DNA from: an uncultured Flavobacteriales bacterium
Lineage (GTDB): Bacteria; Bacteroidota; Bacteroidia; Flavobacteriales; CAJXXR01
DNA length: 52,276 nt
Direction of reading: 5' to 3'
Assembly (NCBI GenBank): GCA_913063375.1
Contig: CAJXXR010000021.1
Coordinates: forward strand, 1-52,276
The position numbers were made by a program, and so were the translations under genes. The number at the start of each line of letters is the position of its first letter. The stretch's first letter is position 1. Shown one piece after another: positions 42,035 to 49,841 of the stretch. Below the pieces are notes generated by a model, which was given only the letters and a program-made list of their open reading frames with translations, made no database searches and was not told the origin of the DNA.

Positions 42035-43144
42035 TTATAAAATCCCTTTGGTACTAGGGATTTGGTTATTTAATGGGTCTATTTTTATGGCCATTTTTAT
42101 GGCTTTGGCAAAGGCTTTGAAAATACCCTCAATCTTGTGGTGTTCATTCTGGCCTGTAGCTTGAATGTTTAGATTGCATTTGGCTCCATCACTGAAAGAT
42201 TTGAAAAAGTGTAAGAACATTTCAGTTGGCATTTTACCAATCATTTCACGATTAAAACGGGCTTCCCAAACTAGCCAACTTCTACCTCCAAAATCTAGGG
42301 CTACCTGTGCTAGGCAGTCATCCATAGGAAGGCAAAATCCATATCTTTCAATTCCTTTTTTATCACCTAATGCAAGATAGAAGGCCTCACCCAACGCAAT
42401 TGCTGTGTCTTCAATGGTGTGGTGTTCGTCCACTTCTAAATCACCTTTGCATTTTAGGTCAAGGTCTATTAAGCCGTGCTTGGAGATTTGTTCCAGCATA
42501 TGGTCAAAGAATGAAATTCCCGTATCAATTTTTGAAATACCAGAACCATCTAGTTTTAGGTTTATTTCAATATTAGTTTCGGTAGTACTTCTTTTAATAG
42601 TAGCTGTTCTAAGTTCCGTACGAAGAAAGTGATAGATCTCTTTCCAGCTTTTTGTTTGTAGAACCTGAACGTCAACAGAGGAAGAAGGATCTTTTTTATC
42701 CGCAATATATATTCCCTTTGCGCCTAGATTTTTGGCTAATTCAATATCTGTCCTTCTATCACCAATTACAAAGGATGCCGAAAGGTCATATTCGTCTGAA
42801 AAATACTTATTCAGTAAGCCTGTTTTTGGTTTTCTTGTTGATAAATTGTCTTCTGGAAAACTTCGGTCGATCAAAATTTCAGAGAATTCAATGCCCTCAT
42901 TCTTGAATGCCTGAATTATTTTATTCTGACAAGGCCAAAATGTATTTTCCGGAAATGAGCTTGTACCTAATCCATCTTGATTGGTAACCATGACCAATTC
43001 ATACTCCAATTCTTTAGCAATCTTTCCGAGGTATGTAAATATGTTCGGGTAGAATTCCAATTTACTCAAACTGTCTAGTTGAAAGTCAACAGGGGGCTCT
43101 ATGACCAGGGTCCCGTCTCTATCTATAAATAATACCTTTTTCAT
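42035..43144 (-). CDS. hisB: Bifunctional histidinol-phosphatase / imidazoleglycerol-phosphate dehydratase
   Basis: The N-terminal HAD domain (about residues 1-165) dephosphorylates histidinol phosphate. Its nucleophile and acid pair are D8 and D10 (FIDRDGT), and VIGDRRTD is the metal-binding end. The C-terminal domain (about 180-369) is imidazoleglycerol-phosphate dehydratase, with metal-binding [27 protein letters not shown] and [15 protein letters not shown]. The zinc-binding loop of E. coli HisB (CxH...CxC before RKPK) is replaced by [16 protein letters not shown], so none of the four zinc ligands is present. The gene overlaps hisC by 4 nt. Confidence 0.96.
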   Translation of the reverse strand: MKKVLFIDRDGTLVIEPPVDFQLDSLSKLEFYPNIFTYLGKIAKELEYELVMVTNQDGLGTSSFPENTFWPCQNKIIQAFKNEGIEFSEILIDRSFPEDNLSTRKPKTGLLNKYFSDEYDLSASFVIGDRRTDIELAKNLGAKGIYIADKKDPSSSVDVQVLQTKSWKEIYHFLRTELRTATIKRSTTETNIEINLKLDGSGISKIDTGISFFDHMLEQISKHGLIDLDLKCKGDLEVDEHHTIEDTAIALGEAFYLALGDKKGIERYGFCLPMDDCLAQVALDFGGRSWLVWEARFNREMIGKMPTEMFLHFFKSFSDGAKCNLNIQATGQNEHHKIEGIFKAFAKAIKMAIKIDPLNNQIPSTKGIL

Positions 43145-44172
43145 ATTATGGTTTTTAGTGCCTTAAGTAGTTGTTCATTTTCATTTTTAGTACCAATGGA
43201 TATTCGTAAACAATTGTCACAGTTGAATTCCTTAGCCCTATTTCTGACAACTATTCCTTGAGCTATTAAGTTTTGGTACACAAAATAGGCATCTGTAAAT
43301 CTTACCAAGAGAAAATTGGCATCAGATGGAAATACCGTGATTACTATAGCTAGTTTATTAAGAGCTGATGCTAGTTTTTCGCGCTCCTTAATGATTGTGG
43401 AAATTTCCCTTTCTAACTTGTTTGGATCATTGAGAACATTGATGGCTTTGTTGATTGTTAGTTGATTGATATTATAAGGAGGTTTAACCTTATTGAGAAT
43501 TGCCACTATTTGTTTACTCGCGAAAGCCATTCCCAACCGAATACCTGCCATTCCATAAGCTTTGGACATAGTTTGACAAATTATTAGGTTGGGAAGGTTA
43601 TTTAGTTCCTTCATTAAACTGCCTTCTTTAGTGAATTCTATATATGCTTCATCCAGGATGATTAGCCCATTGAAACTGTTGGCCAGTGCTATTATTTTAT
43701 CAGAATCGATCCTATTTCCACTAGGATTATTCGGAGAACAAACAAAAATTAGTTTGGTATTTTCATCTGTCTTTTTGAGTACCCCTGAGGGGTCAAAATC
43801 AAACTTTTCATCCAATGCATAACTTCTTATATCAATTTCATTAATAGCAGCTAGCACTTCATACATCCCATAGGTTGGTGTAAATAATAAGATATTGTCT
43901 TTTTTGGGCTCGCAAAAGCACCTGAATATTAAATCCAATACTTCATCACTCCCATTTCCTAGTAGGATATTTTCGTTCGTACTATTTTTCCTTTTTGCTA
44001 GCAGTTGTTTCAGTTCATTTTGAAAAGGATCTGGATATCTGTTAACCCCATTCTGGAATGGGCTTTCGTTGGCATCTAAATAAATTTTGCCCTGCTGGTT
44101 AAATTCACTCCTTGCGGAACTGTATCCTGTTAGCGACTTTATATTGTCACGTACTAATTTATTGAGGTTCAT
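43141..44172 (-). CDS. hisC: Histidinol-phosphate aminotransferase
   Basis: HisC transaminates imidazole acetol phosphate with glutamate. It is a fold-type I PLP enzyme. The Schiff-base lysine is K204 in [14 protein letters not shown]. Also seen are DANESPF near residue 33, [10 protein letters not shown], the substrate/PLP-binding [11 protein letters not shown] and the Asp of ILDEAYIEF that pairs with the pyridine nitrogen. At 343 residues it is normal. Its start overlaps the end of hisD by 4 nt, and its end overlaps the start of hisB by 4 nt. Confidence 0.97.
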   Translation of the reverse strand: MNLNKLVRDNIKSLTGYSSARSEFNQQGKIYLDANESPFQNGVNRYPDPFQNELKQLLAKRKNSTNENILLGNGSDEVLDLIFRCFCEPKKDNILLFTPTYGMYEVLAAINEIDIRSYALDEKFDFDPSGVLKKTDENTKLIFVCSPNNPSGNRIDSDKIIALANSFNGLIILDEAYIEFTKEGSLMKELNNLPNLIICQTMSKAYGMAGIRLGMAFASKQIVAILNKVKPPYNINQLTINKAINVLNDPNKLEREISTIIKEREKLASALNKLAIVITVFPSDANFLLVRFTDAYFVYQNLIAQGIVVRNRAKEFNCDNCLRISIGTKNENEQLLKALKTII

Positions 44173-45461
44173 GGATTATTTTTTAAGTCCTTAAGACGTA
44201 TGCTTACAGCGTTTTTGTGTCCCATTAATCCCTCGGCTTCGGCCATTATTTCAATGACAGGGCCAAGGTTTTTGAGCCCTTCAGCTGAGATCTTTTGATA
44301 GCTGATATATTTGCAAAAGGCATCTACATTCAGTCCACTGTAGGATTTAGCAAAACCTGATGTTGGTAATGTGTGATTGGTTCCAGAAGCATAATCACCA
44401 GCACTTTCAGGGCTATATTGTCCTATGAATACCGAGCCTGCGTTATAGATTTTTTTTAGGTAATTACTTTCATCTTGTACCATTAGAATAAGGTGCTCTG
44501 GGGCATATTCATTCACCATTTCAATAATGTCCTCCTCCTCTTCTAAATAGATTAGATTGGAATTCTCAATTGCTAATCCTGCTATATCAGCTCTTGGCAA
44601 TTGAATAAGCTGGCTATTTAATTCCGCTTCAACGAGTTTTATTAATTCTCTTGATTTTGAAATCAAGATTACCTGACTATCTGGGCCGTGTTCGGCTTGC
44701 GATAAAAGATCAGAAGCTATATAACTTGGTTTAGCAGACTGATCTGCTACAATTAATAATTCTGAAGGTCCTGCCGGCATGTCGATAGCGGTTCCCAATT
44801 TTTGAGCATATTGTTTGGCTGCAGTTACAAATTGATTCCCAGGCCCAAAAATTTTGTCTGCTTTGGCTATAGTTTCTGTTCCAATGCTCATAGCGGCAAT
44901 AGCTTGGATTCCACCAATTTTATATACGTTTTTAAGACCAATTAGTTTAGCTGTATATAAAATCGCTGGGTGAATAGTTCCATCCTTATTTGGAGGACTA
45001 CATAGAAAAATGTTTTTGCATCCAGCCAAAATTGCAGGTATTCCCAACATAAGTACAGTTGAAAACAAGGGGGCAGATCCCCCAGGAATGTAAAGCCCTA
45101 CATTTTCAATCCCAAACCTTTCCTGCCAGCAAATAACCCCTTCAGAAGTTTCTATTCTCTCTGATATGAAATTCTGTTTTTCGTGAAAGATTCGAATGTT
45201 ATTACTTGCAAATTGAATGGCTTCCTTTAAAGCATCGGACACTTGTGTAGAAGCATTTTCAAATTCACTTTTTGATACCTGAAAGTTGTTTAAGTTAAGT
45301 TTGTCAAACTGTTTTCCATATTTGGTTACTGCTCGGTCTCCTTCTTGTGCAATGGTCTCAAAAATGGGTTGAACTATTGATTCTAAGTCTGTAATTGATT
45401 GAGAAGGTCTTTGCAATACCTTGCTCCATGTGTTTTTTGTTGGTTGATATGTACTCTTCAT
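44169..45461 (-). CDS. hisD: Histidinol dehydrogenase
   Basis: HisD oxidises histidinol to histidine in two NAD+-dependent steps and uses zinc. The characteristic order is present: VGLYIPGGSAPLFSTVLMLGIPA, CSPPNKDG, YKIGGIQAIAAMSIGTETI, KIFGPGNQFVTAAKQYAQ, DMPAGPSELLIVAD, DLLSQAEHGPDSQVILIS (catalytic region and zinc ligands), YAPEHLIL and GDYASGTNHTLPTSGFAKSYSGLNV. At 430 residues it is standard. It overlaps hisG by one base and hisC by four bases. Confidence 0.98.
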   Translation of the reverse strand: MKSTYQPTKNTWSKVLQRPSQSITDLESIVQPIFETIAQEGDRAVTKYGKQFDKLNLNNFQVSKSEFENASTQVSDALKEAIQFASNNIRIFHEKQNFISERIETSEGVICWQERFGIENVGLYIPGGSAPLFSTVLMLGIPAILAGCKNIFLCSPPNKDGTIHPAILYTAKLIGLKNVYKIGGIQAIAAMSIGTETIAKADKIFGPGNQFVTAAKQYAQKLGTAIDMPAGPSELLIVADQSAKPSYIASDLLSQAEHGPDSQVILISKSRELIKLVEAELNSQLIQLPRADIAGLAIENSNLIYLEEEEDIIEMVNEYAPEHLILMVQDESNYLKKIYNAGSVFIGQYSPESAGDYASGTNHTLPTSGFAKSYSGLNVDAFCKYISYQKISAEGLKNLGPVIEIMAEAEGLMGHKNAVSIRLKDLKNNP

Positions 45462-46318
45462 CAGATTACCAGTTTCTCTATATTCATAACTAAAATTCCT
45501 TCTGCTCCAGCCTCCTTGAGTTCATCAATTTTTTCCCAGAATGCACCTTCTTGAATAACTGAGTGAAGGGAGCTCCAACCTTCTTTTTCTAAGGGCATGA
45601 TGGTTGGACTTTTTAAGACAGGTAAAATCTTACTGATGGTTGAGATTTTGTCATTCGGAGTGTTTAGAAGTATATATCTAGATTGTTTACCTCTTAAAAC
45701 TGTTTGTACACGGAAGATTAGTTTGTCTAGAATTTGCTTTTTCTTCCCATTGATATTTGGGTTGGCGACCAAACAGGCTTCAGATTGTAAAATGGTGATT
45801 ACTTCCTTCAATCCGTTTTTGAATAATGTATTCCCACTGCTTACTACATCGCAAATTGCATCGGCCAAATCTATATTTGGAGCAATTTCAACAGAGCCTG
45901 AAATCTCATGGATCTCGGCTTTTATATTGTTTTTATTGAGAAATTTTCGGAGGGTATTAGGGTAGGAACTGGCGATACGTTTTCCTTGTAAGAAATTGAT
46001 GGAAGTAAAATCCTCCCCTTTTGGAATGGCTATGGAAAGTTGGCATTTAGAGAAATTTAAACGTTCTAATAAGTCTATATTTTTCTCCTTTTCTACTAGA
46101 ATATTTTCACCGATGATAGCAATATCAGCTACACCATCCTCAATATATTTTGGGATATCAGAATTCCTAAGAAATAGAATTTCTAACGGGAAGTTATTGG
46201 CCTTGGCCTTAAGTTGGTCTTTTCCATTTGATATAGAAATTCCAGCTTCTTTTAATAGTTCAAGGGAGCCTTTGTTTAGTCTACCTGATTTTTGAATTGC
46301 AATTTTGAGATTACTCAT
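45461..46318 (-). CDS. hisG: ATP phosphoribosyltransferase, long form
   Basis: HisG condenses ATP with PRPP, the committed and histidine-inhibited step. The catalytic domains (about 1-205) show KIAIQKSGRLNKGSLELLKEAG at the start, DIAIIGENI, and the PRPP-binding loop DLADAICDVVSSGNTLFKNGL. The C-terminal ACT-like regulatory domain (about 208-285, YILLNTPNDKISTISKILPVLKSPTIMPL) makes it the long, HisZ-independent form. It is the first structural gene of hisGDCBHAFIE. It is preceded by a 170-nt leader with a His-rich leader peptide and alternative hairpins, suggesting a second level of control by histidyl-tRNA charging. Confidence 0.97.
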   Translation of the reverse strand: MSNLKIAIQKSGRLNKGSLELLKEAGISISNGKDQLKAKANNFPLEILFLRNSDIPKYIEDGVADIAIIGENILVEKEKNIDLLERLNFSKCQLSIAIPKGEDFTSINFLQGKRIASSYPNTLRKFLNKNNIKAEIHEISGSVEIAPNIDLADAICDVVSSGNTLFKNGLKEVITILQSEACLVANPNINGKKKQILDKLIFRVQTVLRGKQSRYILLNTPNDKISTISKILPVLKSPTIMPLEKEGWSSLHSVIQEGAFWEKIDELKEAGAEGILVMNIEKLVI

Positions 46319-46336
46319 TGTACTGTTTTGGATACA

Positions 46337-46398
46337 GTCTGAGTAAATTGGGAAAAGAGATATTGAATATGCATCTGCCGCCTGATTTACTCAGACGG
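46337..46398 (-). promoter_or_regulatory. Alternative hairpins of the proposed his attenuator
   Basis: On the minus strand, hairpin A is CCGTCTGA / TCAGGCGG with a GTAAA loop (46391-46398 with 46378-46385, one G-U pair). The competing stem B is a perfect 12-bp pairing, GTCTGAGTAAAT (46385-46396) with ATTTACTCAGAC (46337-46348). A third option pairs codons 16-18 of the leader peptide, TCAGACG (46439-46445), with CGTCTGA (46391-46397). All three use the same segment, so they exclude one another. No U-run follows hairpin A, so whether it terminates transcription or controls hisG translation is unclear. A small hairpin ACTGT / ACAGT (46322-46338) lies next to the hisG start. Confidence 0.72.
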
Positions 46399-46409
46399 TA
46401 GATTGATAA

Positions 46410-46490
46410 TTAGATGTATAGCAAAGCCACAACTAGATCGTCTGAAGTAGGAGTATCATGATGCAAATGATGTAGCGTATTAAAATTCAT
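46410..46490 (-). CDS. Histidine leader peptide of the his operon
   Basis: A 26-codon frame runs from ATG 46490 to TAA 46410. Its codons 7, 8, 10 and 11 are all CAT, giving HHLHH. Four His within five codons is far above chance for a low-abundance amino acid. The start lies about 15 nt after the predicted transcript start, and the stop 12 nt before the hairpin region that ends at hisG. This is the arrangement of the classic enterobacterial his leader peptide. There is no Shine-Dalgarno sequence, as is normal for Bacteroidota genes. I infer that stalling at uncharged His codons changes the downstream RNA fold. Confidence 0.8.
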   Translation of the reverse strand: MNFNTLHHLHHDTPTSDDLVVALLYI

Positions 46491-46509
46491 CTCTTTGATT
46501 TTACTTCTG

Positions 46510-46541
46510 CAAAGGTGACTATTTTTTTTTGAATAAAACAA
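46510..46541 (-). promoter_or_regulatory. Promoter of the his operon
   Basis: Read on the minus strand, TTG (46541-46539) and CACCTTTG (46517-46510) form -33 and -7 elements 21 bp apart. The -7 element has one mismatch to TAnnTTTG and is followed by CAG, as at the HU promoter. Transcription would begin near 46505, just before the leader peptide. Confidence 0.6.
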
Positions 46542-46644
46542 GGAGAAAATAATAAATCGAAATATATTAATATTTATTATTGGGGTATTGGTTTGTTTTT
46601 GAGTAGAATAGAGTGTGTTTTTAATGTGTAGGGTAAAGGAAAGA

Positions 46645-46674
46645 AACGCAGATTATTTGAGTATAATCTGCGTT
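46645..46674 (-). terminator. Terminator of the FMN reductase-DinB-DinB-OMP operon
   Basis: A 12-bp stem AACGCAGATTAT / ATAATCTGCGTT (46645-46656 and 46663-46674) with a 6-nt loop lies 9 nt after the last stop codon on the minus strand. The U-run after it is short. Confidence 0.75.
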
Positions 46675-46683
46675 ATTGAGATT

Positions 46684-47529
46684 CTAAAATTGTCTAATAA
46701 GGGATAATGAAAAATTCAAAGTTTGGTAATCGACTTCAATTTCTACTGGTTCCATAAGCGCTGCTGGTATGTCCAAAGGTAAATCTGAAGAAAGCAGTTG
46801 AAGTGCTATATTTTCCATTTTAACCATTGATTTGGAATAATCCATGGCAACTCTAAAGCTTGTTTTATTTATAAACTCATACTGTGCAGAAAGACCTAAT
46901 GAATATACAAATCCCAGTTCCTCCTCTTGCGGTAAGCTAAGTATGTCTAAGGCTACTGGGAAACCGAATAACTCTTCAATACTGGCAGTGAATGTTGGAG
47001 ACTCGAGTAACAAAACGCCAATTCCAGCCTTAGTTTGGATAGTGAATTTCCCATAGGACTGCCTTGCTGTAGGTCCTGCAAGAAAGGAGTTGGATTTCCA
47101 TTGAGTTACATTGAATCCGATGGTAGGGATTATCCCTCCTTGACTTTCCAAAACTTGATTGAAAAGTACTTCCATACTACTAATTTGCCCTTGGTGAAGG
47201 CTGAATTCAGCATTGTTCCATTCTAGAAATGCTCCAAAGTGATCATCCCTTTGATATTCTGCAAATATGCTGAACTGGTTACCTTGTTTTGCAAAACTAT
47301 TATCTAAAAAATCTGCAAGATTCAAAGCTCCTAAATCACCTTCAGTTAGAACGTCAATATTGGAAGGGTTCATTGCACTGAAATGATGATTTCCAAATTT
47401 GCCCATTGGCTTTACAATTCCATATGAAGCTCCAAAGGATATTTTATCCAAAATAGCACTAGATTCTTGTGCTTGACTTGTTAAAATAGTGGCAGTTAAG
47501 GCCAATATTGATAATAGTGTTTTTTTCAT
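46684..47529 (-). CDS. Probable outer-membrane beta-barrel protein
   Basis: The signal peptide is clear (MKKTLLSILALTATILTSQAQ, cleavage near residue 21). The remainder alternates short amphipathic strands and loops (KISFGASYGIVKPMGKFG, FSIFAEYQRDDHFGAFLEWNNAEFSL, GFVYSLGLSAQYEFI). It ends in phenylalanine (LSLIRQF), the classical C-terminal signal of outer-membrane barrels. I do not recognise a named family. It is the last gene of a four-gene operon behind the FMN reductase and two DinB genes, 10 nt after the nearer DinB gene. Confidence 0.62.
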   Translation of the reverse strand: MKKTLLSILALTATILTSQAQESSAILDKISFGASYGIVKPMGKFGNHHFSAMNPSNIDVLTEGDLGALNLADFLDNSFAKQGNQFSIFAEYQRDDHFGAFLEWNNAEFSLHQGQISSMEVLFNQVLESQGGIIPTIGFNVTQWKSNSFLAGPTARQSYGKFTIQTKAGIGVLLLESPTFTASIEELFGFPVALDILSLPQEEELGFVYSLGLSAQYEFINKTSFRVAMDYSKSMVKMENIALQLLSSDLPLDIPAALMEPVEIEVDYQTLNFSLSLIRQF

Positions 47530-47539
47530 ATTGAGTATT

Positions 47540-48001
47540 CTAAAGTTTAACTAATCTACATTGCGCAAGAATATACCCTAAATGAACCCCTTCATGAACA
47601 TTGTTGAAATTTATGGAGTCCTCTACTTTTTCTAAGGCAATGTTATAGCTGGTAGTGTATGGTGTAAACTCTTTAAATATGCCTTGGTTGTAATCTTGTT
47701 CAGTTTTTTCAATGATGGATATAAAAAGGTCTTTTATCTGAGTAATTTCTTGACTACTTACTAATCCTTCTGGTTTGGTTCCTATACGAAATTTTGAAAT
47801 CCACTCCTTTGGGATATCTGGATTTAGTCCACTTAGTTTATAAACTAGTAATTGTTGAGTTACCAAGATATGAGCGAAATTCCATACAATATTATTGTTG
47901 AATCCTTCAGGGATTTTATTGAGTGCTTCTGTATCTAGGTTTTCAATAGATTTCAATACTAAATTTCGAACGGCCTTTTGATCCGTAAATAACTTTTTCA
48001 T
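47540..48001 (-). CDS. DinB-superfamily protein, paralogue 1
   Basis: This is a four-helix-bundle protein of the DinB/YfiT superfamily with the metal-binding His triad H44 (WNFAHIL), H136 and H140 (VHEGVHLGYIL). Family members include thiol S-transferases that detoxify electrophiles (bacillithiol or mycothiol dependent) and proteins of unknown role. At 153 residues it is full length. It is clearly paralogous to the gene just upstream: both have a W-N-x-x-H motif, L-S-G-L and a x-H-E-G-x-H-x-G end. It lies 57 nt after that gene. Confidence 0.88.
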   Translation of the reverse strand: MKKLFTDQKAVRNLVLKSIENLDTEALNKIPEGFNNNIVWNFAHILVTQQLLVYKLSGLNPDIPKEWISKFRIGTKPEGLVSSQEITQIKDLFISIIEKTEQDYNQGIFKEFTPYTTSYNIALEKVEDSINFNNVHEGVHLGYILAQCRLVKL

Positions 48002-48058
48002 GCTGCGTAGATTTGATGAAGGCTAATTTAGTATATATTTTGAAGAATTAAACATGCA

Positions 48059-48517
48059 TTAGACCAGCTTTTTTAAAGTAATAATGTGGCCTATATGGTT
48101 GCCCTCATGATAATTATTGAAAGCCAAAGCTTCGTTAATATTGGTAATATGAGCTCCATACCCTGTATGAAATGGTTTGAAATTTTGAAAAGTATTATCG
48201 TAGAAATCTATTTTGGTTTGTTCAATGAGTGGTACCATCGATTCAAACAAACTGTTGATATCAACTTGGCTGACTAGGGGAGTACCACTCGACCCTATTT
48301 TGAATAATTTTAGCCAGTGCATTGGTGTATGTAGTGGTAGTCCACTTAGTCCGTAGGTTAACATTTGCTGACTCAAGAGTAGGTGTCCAACATTCCAAAT
48401 TATGGAATTGGTCATTTTTGGCGGTACAAGGTGTAATTTATCAATGTCTAGATCTGAGACAAGGTCTAAAGTATATTTTCTGAAAACTATATTTTGTTCA
48501 AAAATGATATTTTGCAT
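48059..48517 (-). CDS. DinB-superfamily protein, paralogue 2
   Basis: This is the second copy of the tandem DinB pair. The His triad is H45 (WNVGHLLLSQQ), H137 and H141 (YHEGNHIGHI), with an extra H144. At 152 residues it aligns with its neighbour end to end without gaps worth noting, so it arose by tandem duplication and has since diverged considerably. It follows the FMN reductase by 21 nt, so both are transcribed from the region controlled by the divergent MarR gene. A thiol-transferase role in electrophile detoxification is an inference from the family and the context. Confidence 0.88.
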   Translation of the reverse strand: MQNIIFEQNIVFRKYTLDLVSDLDIDKLHLVPPKMTNSIIWNVGHLLLSQQMLTYGLSGLPLHTPMHWLKLFKIGSSGTPLVSQVDINSLFESMVPLIEQTKIDFYDNTFQNFKPFHTGYGAHITNINEALAFNNYHEGNHIGHIITLKKLV

Positions 48518-48538
48518 ACTTGGTATGTATTAATTGGC

Positions 48539-49108
48539 TTATTCAATTGTGGCTTCTTTTTGCCTCACTAATGCCTGAGTGAACCAGAGTAGCTCTTCTA
48601 TGAATTTCTCTGAGGATTTAATAAATCGTTCATCTAGGACATTTCCCATATCATCTACAGCTTTGTAAACTTCTCCTATCATTAAGGTTGAAGGTAGTGG
48701 GAATGCTTTTAATTTTAGTATTAGCTTCTGTAAATCATGGGACATATTGACGCCTGAAAATTTTCCAGCGGACACTGTAACTATTGCTATTGGTTTTCTG
48801 TTGTACTCCTTATAGAAATAATCTAAGGTGTTTTTTAACGATCCTGGAATTCCGCCATTGTATTCAGGACTTACAATTATTATGCTGTCTGCTTGATTTA
48901 GGTAATCACTAAATTCAACCATTCCTTCTGGAGGGGTTTCTAAATATTGCAGTCGCTCCTTCATAACAGGGAAGTTGTATTTGGCTATATCCAATAAGTT
49001 CACCTCACTTATACGTTTATTTTCTCGTAAAGAATTTGATATGAAGTGAGCAATTTTAGGTGTCATCCTTCCAGTCCTAGTTGATCCACTAATAACAGCG
49101 ATTTTCAT
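48539..49108 (-). CDS. NADPH-dependent FMN reductase family protein
   Basis: This flavodoxin-fold oxidoreductase starts with the phosphate-binding loop of FMN (ISGSTRTGRMTPKIA) and has the family motifs FPVMKE, PEYNGGIPGSLKNTLDYFY and the following TVSAGKFSGVNM. Such enzymes reduce FMN, quinones, azo compounds or chromate with NAD(P)H. The frame is open to ATG 49153, but the fold begins right at MKIAVISGSTR, so ATG 49108 is the better start (189 residues). It is the first gene of an operon divergent from a MarR-family regulator, which probably controls it. Confidence 0.9.
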   Translation of the reverse strand: MKIAVISGSTRTGRMTPKIAHFISNSLRENKRISEVNLLDIAKYNFPVMKERLQYLETPPEGMVEFSDYLNQADSIIIVSPEYNGGIPGSLKNTLDYFYKEYNRKPIAIVTVSAGKFSGVNMSHDLQKLILKLKAFPLPSTLMIGEVYKAVDDMGNVLDERFIKSSEKFIEELLWFTQALVRQKEATIE

Positions 49109-49184
49109 GATTTGTGGTGTTAAATTATATGAAGATAAGGTAGTTATGTTCACTAAGGTAAGGAATTTGTTTTATTGAACTAAA

Positions 49185-49241
49185 ATAATTGACTATTCAA
49201 TAGTTGGATTATTGGAGTTGGTCAATTGAATAGTCAATTAT
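49185..49241. promoter_or_regulatory. Probable MarR operator: nested inverted repeats
   Basis: Two perfect 17-bp inverted arms (49185-49201 and 49225-49241) are separated by 23 bp. Each arm contains its own palindrome: ATTGA-CTAT-TCAAT on the left and ATTGA-ATAG-TCAAT on the right. The size and symmetry of each unit fit a MarR dimer site. The right unit covers the -33 TTG of the marR promoter, so bound protein would repress its own gene. The left unit faces the FMN reductase gene. Confidence 0.68.
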
Positions 49242-49255
49242 AATTAGTATTTTTG
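49226..49255 (+). promoter_or_regulatory. Promoter of the marR-type gene
   Basis: TTG (49226-49228) and TATTTTTG (49248-49255, exact TAnnTTTG) are 19 bp apart, the best-spaced promoter in the window. A further short palindrome TGAAA-TCG-TTTCA (49288-49300) lies between the promoter and the ATG. Confidence 0.7.
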
Positions 49256-49342
49256 AATTAGGCTGAAAAAAAATCAAATGATTGATATGAAATCGTTTCA
49301 AGATGTTCAATCAATTTTCAATTTTGACTAAAACACTGAGTA

Positions 49343-49822
49343 ATGGATATAGGTAAAGAAATCACTCAAAAGTCTTTCAAATCACCACAAGAAAAGGCAT
49401 TGATAAACATTTTATTTACTGCTCATTGGTATGAAAGAATGACTATGCACACCTTAAAACCTCATGGTTTGTCTGGTGAGCAATACAATGTTCTTCGCAT
49501 TCTTCGCGGAAATAAAGAAGAAGCGTATCGACTAAAGGATATCCAGCATAGGATGATAAATAGAACTTCAAATACTACTAGACTTGTAGAAAAGTTGAGG
49601 TTGAAGGATTTAGTCCAAAGAGAAGTATCCCAACAAAGTAGAAGAGAGGTATTAATTTCTATAACTGAAAATGGATTAAATCTGCTATTGGAAATAGACA
49701 GGGCCATGGAAGAAATTCAAAAGAAATTGGATTTGGCTTTACCATCTGAAAAGGCAGAAAACCTATCAGATGTTTTGGATGAATTTAGAACGGCTTACTC
49801 ATCGAGGTCGACTAAGAATTAA
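49343..49822 (+). CDS. MarR-family transcriptional regulator
   Basis: This is a small dimeric winged-helix DNA-binding protein of 159 residues. The helix-turn-helix region spans about 45-85 (LSGEQYNVLRILRGNKEEAYRLKDIQHRMINRTSNTTRLVEKL). The wing has QQSRREVLISITENG, with the usual R-R. N- and C-terminal helices form the dimer interface. MarR proteins commonly respond to phenolic or oxidising ligands and control a divergent oxidoreductase. Here the divergent partner is the FMN reductase operon, and symmetric sites fill the shared promoter region. The ligand is unknown. Confidence 0.92.
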   Translation: MDIGKEITQKSFKSPQEKALINILFTAHWYERMTMHTLKPHGLSGEQYNVLRILRGNKEEAYRLKDIQHRMINRTSNTTRLVEKLRLKDLVQREVSQQSRREVLISITENGLNLLLEIDRAMEEIQKKLDLALPSEKAENLSDVLDEFRTAYSSRSTKN

Positions 49823-49841
49823 AGCATATTGTTAATGAAGT

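Noticed and set aside
42165..42914. Several overlapping plus-strand open frames opposite hisB
   Set aside because: They are antisense shadows of a well-conserved gene, with no start context and no recognisable domain.
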